From: CAJQQK01 sp049116495
Lineage (GTDB): Bacteria > Pseudomonadota > Alphaproteobacteria > Rhizobiales > Hyphomicrobiaceae
Reading direction: 5' to 3'
DNA length: 64,000 bases
Assembly (NCBI GenBank): GCA_049116495.1
Contig: JAGDYV010000036.1
Location: 55,337 to 119,336, forward strand
Positions 17,587 to 26,054 of this stretch are shown here, piece by piece. Each line of letters starts with the position of its first letter. Position 1 is the first letter of the stretch. A program made the translations under genes and the position numbers. The notes under the pieces were generated by a model. It ran no database searches, was not told the DNA's origin, and saw only the letters and a list, made by a program, of their open reading frames with translations.

Positions 17587-18441
17587 ATGAAACCAGGTCC
17601 GTTCAAGTACCACGATCCCAAATCCGTGGACGACTTGCTCCCGTTGCTCGCCAGCCTGGAGGATGCCAAGCTGCTGGCCGGCGGACAATCGCTCATGCCG
17701 ATGATGAACTTGCGGTTTGTCCAACCCGACCACGTGATTGACCTCAATGGTATCGAAGCTCTAAGCGGTATCCGCGACGATGATGGTGCGCTGAAGGTCG
17801 GCGCGATGACGCGTCAGGTCACGCTGCAAGAAGATCCTGCCGTCGCGGCACGCACACCGATCATCAAAGACGCCCTCAAATATGTTGGTCACTTTCAGAC
17901 CCGCAATCGTGGAACGCTCGGCGGCAGCCTGTGCCATTTGGATCCGGCGGCCGAACTGCCCATGCTCATGCTTCTGTATGATGCAACATTGAAGCTTCGC
18001 GGTGAAAGCGGTGCTCGTGACGTCTCTGCGCGGGAGTGGTCGCTCGCCTATATGACGCCAAACATTGCACTAGACGAGGTGCTGGTCGATATCGAAGTTC
18101 CCTATTGGAGCCGGCCACACGCTTACGCCTTCGAGGAGTTTGCGCGGCGTCACGGCGATTTCGCCATTGTCGCGGTTGCCTGCCTTCTTGCTATCAATGA
18201 AGGGGTGATCAGACAGGCGGCTATATCCATTGGCGGTATGCGCGATACACCCTTTCGGCTGGACGAAGCCGAATCTGCATTGATCGGTCAGCCGGCGTCG
18301 GCCGAGACGTTCAAATCCGTAGCGGCGGTTGCGCGTGCACAAGACGCAGCAACAGACTCCTACATTACCGCGCATTACCGGCAACGACTTGCTGGTGTGC
18401 TCGTCGAGCGCGCGCTCATCAAAGCCGCAAGTTCACAATAA
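17587..18441 (+). CDS. Molybdenum hydroxylase FAD-binding subunit (CoxM-like)
   Basis: 284 residues, with the strong site GGGAGGG upstream of ATG. FAD-binding signatures AGGQSLMPMMNLR (near 37) and TRNRGTLGGSLCHLDPAAELP (near 102) are those of the xanthine dehydrogenase/CO dehydrogenase medium subunit. It passes electrons from the two [2Fe-2S] clusters of the small subunit to the final acceptor. It is the second gene of the six-gene block, 22 nt before the iron-sulfur subunit. Confidence 0.92.
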   Translation: MKPGPFKYHDPKSVDDLLPLLASLEDAKLLAGGQSLMPMMNLRFVQPDHVIDLNGIEALSGIRDDDGALKVGAMTRQVTLQEDPAVAARTPIIKDALKYVGHFQTRNRGTLGGSLCHLDPAAELPMLMLLYDATLKLRGESGARDVSAREWSLAYMTPNIALDEVLVDIEVPYWSRPHAYAFEEFARRHGDFAIVAVACLLAINEGVIRQAAISIGGMRDTPFRLDEAESALIGQPASAETFKSVAAVARAQDAATDSYITAHYRQRLAGVLVERALIKAASSQ

Positions 18442-18463
18442 GCGGTTTGCAGAAAGGAGTCTC

Positions 18464-18946
18464 ATGGCCGACAATCGAACGATTACTTTGCAGGTCAATG
18501 GCAAGCGGCGAAGCGGGACGACAGAGACACGCACGCACCTTGGTGACTTCCTGCGCGATGAGCTTGGCCTCACAGGTACGCACCTCGGTTGTGAGCATGG
18601 TGCATGCGGGGCCTGTACGGTGTTGGTTGATGATGAAGCCTTACGTTCCTGTCTGATGTTGGCAGTGCAGGCGCAGGGAACGTCGATAACGACAATTGAA
18701 GGCCTTTCCGATGGGGCGGAACTCAGTGCTGTTCAACAGGCATTTCGCGAACATCACGGCCTGCAATGCGGTTTCTGCACGCCGGGTATGGTCATATCGT
18801 TGACGGCGTTTCTCAAGAAGGAGCCAAACCCGACGGAAAGGTCGATCCGCGAAGCCATTTCCGGAAATATTTGCCGGTGCACGGGGTACCAGGCCATCGT
18901 CAAGGCAGGGCTCAAGGCAGCAAGCGTGTTGCGCGAGGAACCATAA
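18464..18946 (+). CDS. Molybdenum hydroxylase [2Fe-2S] subunit (CoxS-like)
   Basis: 160 residues, ATG after AAGGAG. The plant-type cluster ligands are C43, C48, C51 and C63 (GCEHGACGACTV). The second helical-domain cluster ligands are C102, C105, C137 and C139 (QCGFCTPG and ICRCTGYQ). All eight are present. It conducts electrons from the molybdenum site to FAD. Only 4 nt separate it from the large subunit, so translation is coupled. An upstream in-frame ATG at 18329 lies inside the FAD-subunit gene and is rejected as a start. Confidence 0.94.
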   Translation: MADNRTITLQVNGKRRSGTTETRTHLGDFLRDELGLTGTHLGCEHGACGACTVLVDDEALRSCLMLAVQAQGTSITTIEGLSDGAELSAVQQAFREHHGLQCGFCTPGMVISLTAFLKKEPNPTERSIREAISGNICRCTGYQAIVKAGLKAASVLREEP

Positions 18947-18950
18947 GATC

Positions 18951-21302
18951 ATGGCAGATCGATATTTTGGTGAAAGTGTCGAGCGACGCGAGGATCCGCG
19001 TCTTCTGACCGGCCATGGCAACTATGTTGCTGACATTAAACTGGCCGGCATGGCCCACGCCGTTTTCGTGCGCTCGCCTTATGCACATGCGCATATTGCG
19101 GGTTTTGATTGCTCGGCCGCCGAGGGTGTTCCGGGCGTCTACACAGTCTTGACGCTGGCAGGCCTTGGAGAAAAGTATGCGGACAAGCGCATGGCCGAAA
19201 CTTATCCGGCTCCGAATATAAAGCAGGCGATCAGGCAGTATCCGTTGGCCAAGGATGAGGTTTGCTATGCTGGCGAGCCGGTGGCTCTTGTTGTCGCCGA
19301 AAGCCGTGCGATCGCGGAGGATGCCGCGGCTTTGGTCGATATTGACTATACGCCTCTGCCGGCGATGGTCGATTGCGCGGTGGCTCTTGAGGCTCAGGCC
19401 CCGCGAGCGCATGCAAGCTCGCCTGACAATATCGTTGCCCAACTCCACAATTGCTACGGCGATACAGACAAGGCGTTCACGGATGCGGCGCATGTCTTCA
19501 AGCGTAGGTTCCGCCAACATCGCGGCGGTTGCCATGCCGTTGAGTGTCGCGGGGTTCTTGCTAAAGATGATCCTTACGGTGACGGATTGACGGTTTGGAG
19601 TTCAACCCAATCGCCCTATTTGGTTCGACGTGTCCTTGCGCGACATCTAGAAGAGGACGAAAGCCGTTTGCGCGTCATCGCGCCTGATGTCGGTGGCGGC
19701 TTCGGTCCCAAGGCTGGCGTCTACGCAGAGGAGATCGTAATCGCGTTGGCCGCGCGCATTCTGGAGATGCCGGTCAAATGGATCGAAGATCGCCGTGAGC
19801 ATTTCACTGCTACCAATCAACAAGGCGATCAGGTTTGGCAGATTGAAGTTGCTGCAAATGAAGCCGGCAAGATGCTTGGCCTGCGTGGACATATCATCGC
19901 CGACAACGGGGCGTACGTGCCCTACGGCCTTCGACTGCCGTTCTCGACAACAATCCCGTTGCCAGGGCCCTACAGCCTTCCCGCTTTGGACGTGCGTATG
20001 GATGTTGTGTTTACCAACACAACTGCCAATTCTCCGGTGCGCGGCGCCGGCCGCCCGAATGCCGCCTTTGCCATGGAGCGCGCGATTGAAGCGATTGCGC
20101 GCGGCCTCAACCTTGACCCGGCGGCCGTGCGAGCCACCAATTTCGTCTCAGTTGATCAATTTCCTTTTCAGTCGGGCAACAAGGCACCGACCGGGGCGTT
20201 GATAACCTACGACAGCGGTGACTTTCACGGCTGTCTCGACAAGGCACTGCTTCTGGCCGACTATGCCGGGTTCAAGGAACGTCAGGCAGCCGCGCGTCGG
20301 GATGGGCGCTATCTCGGCATTGGCATGTCGTCCTGCGTTGAGGACACGGGCCGAGGCCCGTTTGAAGGCGCAACGATCAGGGTGCAGCCATCTGGAAAGG
20401 TTCTGCTGCAAACTGGTGCTGCCGGCCAGGGGCAGGGCCATCAAACTGTCTTTTCGCAAATCGCTGCTGATGAGCTTGGTATCGATATCGACCAGGTAGA
20501 GTACCGCTCAGCTGACACTGGAATGTTTCCGCATGGCATCGCAACCGTTGGCAGCAGAGTAGCGGTGAACGCCGGTAACGCGGTTTCCAAGGCCGCATCA
20601 CAGGTTCGCGACAAAGCACTGCAACTGGCCGCGAGCCTGCTGCAAGCCGACACAGCCGACCTTGAACTCGTAGACGGCATGGTCTGTATCAAGAGCAGTG
20701 CCGAGGCGCGCCTCGCGCTTGCAGATCTTGCCGCACGATTGAACCCGATCGTCGGTGGTGAACTGCCTCTGGGGATGGAGCCCGGGCTTGAGGCAACGGC
20801 ATATACGGACCCACAGGGCTCTGCCACGGCGAGCGGCACGAACGTCGCTGAGGTTGAAGTTGATATCGGTACCGGTGAAGTCAGGCTGATCAAATATTCG
20901 GTGGCCCACGATTGTGGACGGATTATCAATCCACTGCTGGTAAACGGCCAGATCGAGGGTGGGGTGGTGCACGGTATTGGCAACGCGTTGTTCGAGCGGA
21001 TGCATTACGACGCTGATGGTCAACCGCTTTCAACAAACTACGGCGAGTACCTATTGCCGCTCGCCACCGAAATGCCGCCAATCGAGATCGTCCATCAGGA
21101 GACGCCGTCGCCGCTCAATCCGCTCGGCGTTAAAGGCGCCGGCGAAGGCGGCACGATTCCCGCCGCAGCCGCGATTGTCACAGCAATTGAAAACGCGCTT
21201 GAGCCTTGGGGGATCATCATTGACGATTACCCTGTCGACCCGCAAACGATTTGCGCGTTGCTCGATGCGGCCGGCAGTGACAGCGCTCACGCGGCCCGAT
21301 GA
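18951..21302 (+). CDS. Molybdopterin-binding large subunit of a xanthine dehydrogenase family hydroxylase (CoxL-like)
   Basis: 783 residues, starting with the typical RREDPRLLTGHGNYVADI hammerhead domain. The Moco-domain signatures are GGGFGPKAGVYAEEI, the active-site loop SPVRGAGRPNAAF near 360, QTGAAGQGQGHQT and the catalytic Glu in GVKGAGEGGT near 731. The loop is RGAGR-type, not the AYxCSFR of true aerobic CO dehydrogenase, so CO is not the expected substrate; aldehydes or N-heterocycles hydroxylated with water are likelier. It completes the CoxG-M-S-L style set. No Moco insertion factor (CoxD/E/F or XdhC-like) is seen beside it. Confidence 0.92.
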   Translation: MADRYFGESVERREDPRLLTGHGNYVADIKLAGMAHAVFVRSPYAHAHIAGFDCSAAEGVPGVYTVLTLAGLGEKYADKRMAETYPAPNIKQAIRQYPLAKDEVCYAGEPVALVVAESRAIAEDAAALVDIDYTPLPAMVDCAVALEAQAPRAHASSPDNIVAQLHNCYGDTDKAFTDAAHVFKRRFRQHRGGCHAVECRGVLAKDDPYGDGLTVWSSTQSPYLVRRVLARHLEEDESRLRVIAPDVGGGFGPKAGVYAEEIVIALAARILEMPVKWIEDRREHFTATNQQGDQVWQIEVAANEAGKMLGLRGHIIADNGAYVPYGLRLPFSTTIPLPGPYSLPALDVRMDVVFTNTTANSPVRGAGRPNAAFAMERAIEAIARGLNLDPAAVRATNFVSVDQFPFQSGNKAPTGALITYDSGDFHGCLDKALLLADYAGFKERQAAARRDGRYLGIGMSSCVEDTGRGPFEGATIRVQPSGKVLLQTGAAGQGQGHQTVFSQIAADELGIDIDQVEYRSADTGMFPHGIATVGSRVAVNAGNAVSKAASQVRDKALQLAASLLQADTADLELVDGMVCIKSSAEARLALADLAARLNPIVGGELPLGMEPGLEATAYTDPQGSATASGTNVAEVEVDIGTGEVRLIKYSVAHDCGRIINPLLVNGQIEGGVVHGIGNALFERMHYDADGQPLSTNYGEYLLPLATEMPPIEIVHQETPSPLNPLGVKGAGEGGTIPAAAAIVTAIENALEPWGIIIDDYPVDPQTICALLDAAGSDSAHAAR

Positions 21303-21312
21303 GGAGATATCT

Positions 21313-21963
21313 ATGTTCAAGCTCTATGGTTTCTGGCGCTCGCTCGCGACGTATCGAGTACGTATCGCCCTAGCACTCAAGGGCCAGGAGTGGGAGGAAA
21401 CTCTGGTCGACCTTCTCGCAGGCGAGCAGTTTTCCGGTGACGTTGCCAAGTACAACCCCCATCACACGGTGCCGGTGCTGCTGGATGGTTCGCACGCCTT
21501 TACGCAATCATTTGCTATTCTCGAATACCTTGAGGCGCGATTTCCCGAACCGCCATTGCTGCCAGCCGATCCTGTCATGCGTGCTCATGCGCGGGCCATG
21601 GCGCTGACGACGGTTGCTGACGGGCACCCGCTGACAGTGCCGCGGGTGCGCAAGCGTCTCGTGGAACAATTCGGTGCCGATGATGCGGCCATCCAAAGCT
21701 GGGCACAGAATTGGCAGCGCTCTGCATTGATGGCCATTGAAGTCCGGTTAGCCGCCCGCGACGTTCAACACCCGTTTTGTTTTGGAGCCGCGCCCGGAAT
21801 AGCCGACATATGCCTTGCATCACATCTTGCCGGTTCAGCACTTTACGGGACGCCGCTTGATCAGTTTCCGATCGCGGTCGCCATCAATGCCCGGTGTCAT
21901 GAACTCGACGCCTTCAGTACAACCGCGCCGATGGTCATCCGAGACAAGGCTGCATCCGGATGA
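21313..21963 (+). CDS. Glutathione S-transferase family protein (zeta-like)
   Basis: 216 residues. A thioredoxin-fold N-terminal half (FKLYGFWRSLATYRVRIALA, HTVPVLLDG, QSFAILEYLEARFP) and a helical C-terminal half ending in a CHELDAF segment recall zeta-class GSTs such as maleylacetoacetate or maleylpyruvate isomerase, but the zeta SSxxSWR active-site run is replaced by RSLATYRV. GAGGAG sits 6-8 nt before the ATG, 10 nt after the Cox-like large subunit, so it belongs to the same operon. An isomerase or glutathione-conjugation step on the hydroxylated product is plausible, not proven. Confidence 0.82.
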   Translation: MFKLYGFWRSLATYRVRIALALKGQEWEETLVDLLAGEQFSGDVAKYNPHHTVPVLLDGSHAFTQSFAILEYLEARFPEPPLLPADPVMRAHARAMALTTVADGHPLTVPRVRKRLVEQFGADDAAIQSWAQNWQRSALMAIEVRLAARDVQHPFCFGAAPGIADICLASHLAGSALYGTPLDQFPIAVAINARCHELDAFSTTAPMVIRDKAASG

Positions 21964-22067
21964 CATCCGTGCGAACGGCCGTTCGATGCACTTGAAGCAA
22001 CGGTCAAACCGTTCCAAAGTCGCTGCGTTCTCTAAATTGATTGAGCAGTAAGATCGGAGCAATCATT

Positions 22068-22763
22068 GTGGCTGTCAAAATCCTGAGTGGTGGTGCGGTT
22101 GAAGGGTTGGTCCGTGCCTTGAATGCGGAGTTCGTGCAGGCGACGGGAATTGAGCTCGTGGGTGACTTTGGTGCGGTTGGCGGCATGAAGGAACGCGTGG
22201 TTTCGGGCGAGCCTGTGGATGTGATTATTCTTACGCGCCAGATTCTTGATGACTTGGCTGCGAAGGAACTCGTCACGCCGGAGACGATTTCTGATGTCGG
22301 GCTTGTGGAAACATGTATCGCCATACGTTCGGGCGATCCAAAACCTTCGGTTGAAAATCAAGAAGAACTGCGTTCTGCCCTGTTGGCAGCTGACGCGATA
22401 CATTTGCCTGACCCCGAAACCTCGACCGGCGGCATCCACTTTGCCGGCGTTCTGCGCAAGCTCGGAATCGACGGCGATGTTCGGGATCAAATGCGTCCGT
22501 TTCCAAATGGAATGACGGCCATGGCGGCGCTTGCGGCTTCGACGGCAAAACAACCGATCGGCTGTACGCAAGTAACCGAGATTCGGAGCACCGACGGTGT
22601 TGAATTCGTTGCGCCACTACCACCGGGCTATGATCTGTCCACCATGTATACCGCCGGCATCAGCGTCAACGCCGGCAATCCTGATGCTGCACGCGCGTTG
22701 GTTCGGTTGCTTACCGCTACGGATCAGGAGACGGCCCGGCGTAACGCCGGGTTCTCCAATTGA
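22068..22763 (+). CDS. ModA-like substrate-binding-domain protein without signal peptide
   Basis: 231 residues. The sequence follows the type II periplasmic binding fold of the molybdate-binding ModA group (SGGAVEGLVRALNAEF, DFGAVGGMKERVVSGEPVDVIIL, DPETSTGGIHFAGVL). It begins directly with the first strand. There is no hydrophobic leader at the GTG start (GGAG 8 nt upstream) or in the frame extended to TTG 22041. It is therefore predicted cytoplasmic. It is the last gene of the molybdenum hydroxylase block, 104 nt after the GST. A role as cytosolic molybdate or substrate binder is inference. Confidence 0.75.
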   Translation: MAVKILSGGAVEGLVRALNAEFVQATGIELVGDFGAVGGMKERVVSGEPVDVIILTRQILDDLAAKELVTPETISDVGLVETCIAIRSGDPKPSVENQEELRSALLAADAIHLPDPETSTGGIHFAGVLRKLGIDGDVRDQMRPFPNGMTAMAALAASTAKQPIGCTQVTEIRSTDGVEFVAPLPPGYDLSTMYTAGISVNAGNPDAARALVRLLTATDQETARRNAGFSN

Positions 22764-22797
22764 TATTATCGGCCTTGTCTAACCGCGCGCCTCGCGA

Positions 22798-23679
22798 TCA
22801 CATGCGGATCTGATAGCTTGCGGGCACCCAGCGATGAACGCCGTTGAGCAATTCGACATAGCCGACAGCCGGAAACGGCATATGGAAACCCACGACCAGA
22901 AGTTTGTCGGTTGCCGTCATGTCAAGGATACGCTTGCGCGACGCCATTGCCTGATCCGGGTTGTCATCGAACGCCACCTGCCATTCCGGTTTTTGCAATG
23001 AAAAGACGTAGTGGTTCGTGACGTCTCCCCAGATGAGGCACGATTTTCCATCACTTTCGACGAGGAACGACATGTGCCCGAGAGAATGGCCGAATGACTG
23101 CACTGCCCGTATCCCGGGAACGACTTCCTGGTCCGGTTGAAGAAAGGTCATGTTTTCGGCGAGCGGCACAACAAGTTTCATGAATAAATCGCGGTTTTCC
23201 TGCCGTTGCTGCGGAATCTTAGCACCGCTCTTCCACTCATCGAATTCAACCTGCCCGATGACATAGCGCGCATTCGGAAAGGCAAGATTGTCGCCATCTC
23301 GTAAGCCTGCAATGTGGTCTGGGTGGACGTGGGTGAAAGCCACAACGTCTATGTCTTCGGGGCGATAACCGGCCTCTGGCAGCAGGTCGAGGAGATGTCC
23401 GACGCCGGCATCTCGCCGTGCGGAGCCATTGCCGGTGTCAAACAGGACGAGTTGCTGGCCCGTATTGACAATGGTCAGTGTAAACGTGTGCTCGATTGTC
23501 GTGGGCGACACGAAGTTTGCCGCCGCCAATGCCTCAACAGCGGCTGCATCCTGATTCAGACAGAACGGTGGACTGAGGTCTCGGACAAGGGCACCGTCGA
23601 GAATTGTTGTAATCTCGAAGTCGCCCAACTGAAAGCGGTGGACTTTGGGGCGATGAACGCCAAGCAAAGATGCAGCCAA
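22798..23679 (-). CDS. MBL fold metallo-hydrolase
   Basis: 293 residues. The full zinc set is visible: THVHPDH (HxHxDH), His in FGHSLGHMSF, Asp in LIWGDVTNH and a late His in VVGFHMPFP. The start is TTG at 23679, supported by a strong GGGAGGA eight bases upstream and by the lack of an in-frame ATG there. Members of this branch hydrolyse lactones, organophosphate-like esters or thioesters. It is convergent with the ModA-like gene. The specific substrate is unknown. Confidence 0.88.
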   Translation of the reverse strand: MAASLLGVHRPKVHRFQLGDFEITTILDGALVRDLSPPFCLNQDAAAVEALAAANFVSPTTIEHTFTLTIVNTGQQLVLFDTGNGSARRDAGVGHLLDLLPEAGYRPEDIDVVAFTHVHPDHIAGLRDGDNLAFPNARYVIGQVEFDEWKSGAKIPQQRQENRDLFMKLVVPLAENMTFLQPDQEVVPGIRAVQSFGHSLGHMSFLVESDGKSCLIWGDVTNHYVFSLQKPEWQVAFDDNPDQAMASRKRILDMTATDKLLVVGFHMPFPAVGYVELLNGVHRWVPASYQIRM

Positions 23680-23972
23680 TGTAAAATCCTCCCGGTAAAT
23701 CTAGGTGCCAACCTAACTGGCGATTTCTTTATCGACATTGCCCGAGTATAGGGCTCGTGTCAGCATTGTATGAACCGCCCGAAATAATATAGGTGATTTC
23801 TGCTTGATCGACACATCTAGTGCGCACACAACGCGGCGCTGAACATTTATTGAATGATGACGGACGTGCATTTGACGTAGCGCTTTGGCTAGACGTTGTC
23901 GCCAAAGTGTATTCAAACTGACTGACTGTAGCGATCGAACCGAGTTCTTACCGTTCAAGAGGCAAATCAAGT

Positions 23973-24755
23973 ATGCCAATTGTCATCTCAGGAAAACTGA
24001 TCATCCCCTATGGCAGCGCGAGCATACGATCTGAGGTTCTGGAACGATTGAGTTGTTCAGCCGTGGAAGATCTCGAACGTCCCGGCGCACCGGTCGCCGT
24101 CATTGATCCGAACGCGGGGCAGCCGTTGCGCTTCAACAGTATTTTGCACCCCTTCACCTTGCCGCCCGTCGCCCAGGATCTCGCCCACGCTGAGAGCCAG
24201 TTGATGTTTCTCGAAAACCATTTGGCGCGGCTGTGCGGTGAATGGGCCAAACCTCGTGAACTTTTGATCAATCGGTATTTTGCGGCGGTCAGGAGCCAGG
24301 TTCGTGCGAATGAACGAAGTCTTGCCGAACGGGCCGAGGCGCTGAGCGGGTTGGTGGAACTGGATCACTGGTGTTTTTCGGCGCTATTGCCGCTGCCCAG
24401 GGCACATCTGCTGTGTACATGGCCGAATACCAAAGTGGCTTGCCAAGCTTCGGATTTCGTCCCTGTCGACGCCGCGTTCTGGACCGGTCATGACCTCGCA
24501 GCGGTCATCGTCGATGACGGTTCGACGCCAACCGGACAACGAAAGCGCGGCCTTGAGCGATTGCGCGATTCCGGAGCGCAGCTGATCACTGTCGATAAGG
24601 CAGAGTTGAACGCCTCGGGCGGAACCCAGCTCCTGCATCTGCTGGGGGAACGGTTCGCAGATTTTCTCAACGAGCAATCACTGCCGGTTAGTCCATTCCG
24701 GGGGCGCGAAATTGACCCGCCTCTACTCCAGAGCGGCGCCAATTTCACCGTATGA
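23973..24755 (+). CDS. Hypothetical protein, 260 residues, no recognised family
   Basis: I do not recognise this protein. It starts at ATG 23973 with AGAGG upstream, has no signal peptide or membrane segment, and looks like a soluble alpha/beta protein. Notable segments are a central His/Trp/Cys patch (ELDHWCFSALLPLPRAHLLC), then VPVDAAFWTGHDLAAVIVDD and QRKRGLERLRDSGAQLITVD. The last part has the D...V-hydrophobic-DD...QR-K-R rhythm of small PD-(D/E)XK nucleases, but the match is too loose to call. It stands alone, with 293 bp of upstream intergenic DNA, and is convergent with the LVIVD gene. Confidence 0.65.
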   Translation: MPIVISGKLIIPYGSASIRSEVLERLSCSAVEDLERPGAPVAVIDPNAGQPLRFNSILHPFTLPPVAQDLAHAESQLMFLENHLARLCGEWAKPRELLINRYFAAVRSQVRANERSLAERAEALSGLVELDHWCFSALLPLPRAHLLCTWPNTKVACQASDFVPVDAAFWTGHDLAAVIVDDGSTPTGQRKRGLERLRDSGAQLITVDKAELNASGGTQLLHLLGERFADFLNEQSLPVSPFRGREIDPPLLQSGANFTV

Positions 24756-24792
24756 TCATACCTCGCGGGGGGGCTGGCCGATCGGCGTGCCG

Positions 24793-26004
24793 TCAAATAT
24801 CCATCTCCAATATGTAGAGACCGCCTGCCCAGCGGTCGACAGCATAGACGATGGCGTTTTCATCAACATAGACATCGTTGATCTGGATCGAATCGAACTT
24901 TGAGCCCTTTGGGCCTTCGGGTACGTAGTAGGCGATTTCCTTCGGTTGATATGGGTCCGCAACATTATGAACGCGCACACCGCCGTTGAAATATGTGCCA
25001 ACGAGGACGTCGTTTGATCTGAACGATGGCCCTGGTCGGTTCTCATGCAGATTGTGCGCGCCGTACCTCCCGCCACGCGGGGCAAATTCTTCGACCGGCG
25101 GCAGCGGTAACGTGCTGATGGGAACAAGATTGTCGTCGACACGCGCGTCCACCATCCAAACCATTTTTGGCCAGTCTTCGCCGAGGTCGTAGACGCACTC
25201 TTGTGCAACAACCAGGAGATCGCGATCAAACAAGGGCATAACGGTGTGGACAAATCCGTTAGCCGGGGGGCTTGGATTCCAATGGCTGACGATCGTGGGC
25301 GCTGACTTATCCGAGATGTCGAGGACGAAGGCGCCACCGTCGATGTATCCGACGTAGGCGCGATCCGGGCGTTCGGGATAGACGTTGGTATTGTGGCAAC
25401 GCCAGCCCTGATCGAACCGTGGATGGCGCGGTGGCGCCGGTTCAGGATCGCCAACCCGGACGCCAGGCATCCACCACAGGCATTGCTCGGAAGGCTTCGA
25501 CGGGTTGGAGATGTCCAACATCAGGAAGGGTTGGTCATCTCCCGGTTGCTTTGGTTCGAAGTCTGGTGTCGGTCCGGCACACGTTAGCCAACCATCTTCG
25601 ACGAACCAGACTTGATGCACCCCGCGCGACCAAGGGCTTGATGCATCATAAAACCCGATCGATTTGGGTTCCTCCGGTGTCGAAATGTCAAACAACTCGA
25701 CGCCGGCAGGTTTCTCGCCTTTGACCTGAACCTGATATGCAACGGCCATGATGTCACCGACAACGTCCAGAGAATTCGAACGCACAGTGTTGTGCGCCAT
25801 ATCAGTTTGCACGACGACTTTTGGATTGAGCGGATCGGTTACGTCGACGCCGGAAAAGTTTTTCGGCGCGCATTCATGGGCCAGCCATAGTATTCTGCGG
25901 CCGTCCTTGGCCAGTTGCAGGCTGATCCCTTCGCCCATGTTGCCGAAGCCCTTGATATTGTCATGGGCGAGCAATCGCATGTTGTATACTTCGGCCTTGG
26001 ACAT
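24793..26004 (-). CDS. LVIVD-repeat beta-propeller-like protein
   Basis: 403 residues built of repeats with a V-D-I-S/T-x-P-x-x-P core (for example GVDVTDPLNPKVV, VELFDISTPEEPKSIG, MLDISNPSKPSEQ, VLDISDKSAPTIV and VHNVADPYQPKEIAYY), the LVIVD signature of beta-propeller-like proteins. The N-terminus (MSKAEVYNMRLLAHDN) has no signal peptide, which is unusual because most LVIVD proteins are exported. Function is unknown; such folds bind ligands or partners. It is divergent from the COG0523 GTPase with only 50 bp between them. Confidence 0.75.
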   Translation of the reverse strand: MSKAEVYNMRLLAHDNIKGFGNMGEGISLQLAKDGRRILWLAHECAPKNFSGVDVTDPLNPKVVVQTDMAHNTVRSNSLDVVGDIMAVAYQVQVKGEKPAGVELFDISTPEEPKSIGFYDASSPWSRGVHQVWFVEDGWLTCAGPTPDFEPKQPGDDQPFLMLDISNPSKPSEQCLWWMPGVRVGDPEPAPPRHPRFDQGWRCHNTNVYPERPDRAYVGYIDGGAFVLDISDKSAPTIVSHWNPSPPANGFVHTVMPLFDRDLLVVAQECVYDLGEDWPKMVWMVDARVDDNLVPISTLPLPPVEEFAPRGGRYGAHNLHENRPGPSFRSNDVLVGTYFNGGVRVHNVADPYQPKEIAYYVPEGPKGSKFDSIQINDVYVDENAIVYAVDRWAGGLYILEMDI

Positions 26005-26054
26005 CGGTTATCCTCTTACTAGGCTGGCGCGGCAGGGCACAAAAGAAATCTACG

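Noticed and set aside
18329..18463. Long N-terminal extension of the CoxS-like gene
   Set aside because: It overlaps the FAD-subunit gene in another frame; the AAGGAG-preceded ATG at 18464 matches the family start.
16965..21302. Aerobic CO dehydrogenase operon
   Set aside because: The large subunit has an RGAGR-type loop rather than the AYxCSFR signature, and no CoxD/E/F maturation genes are present.
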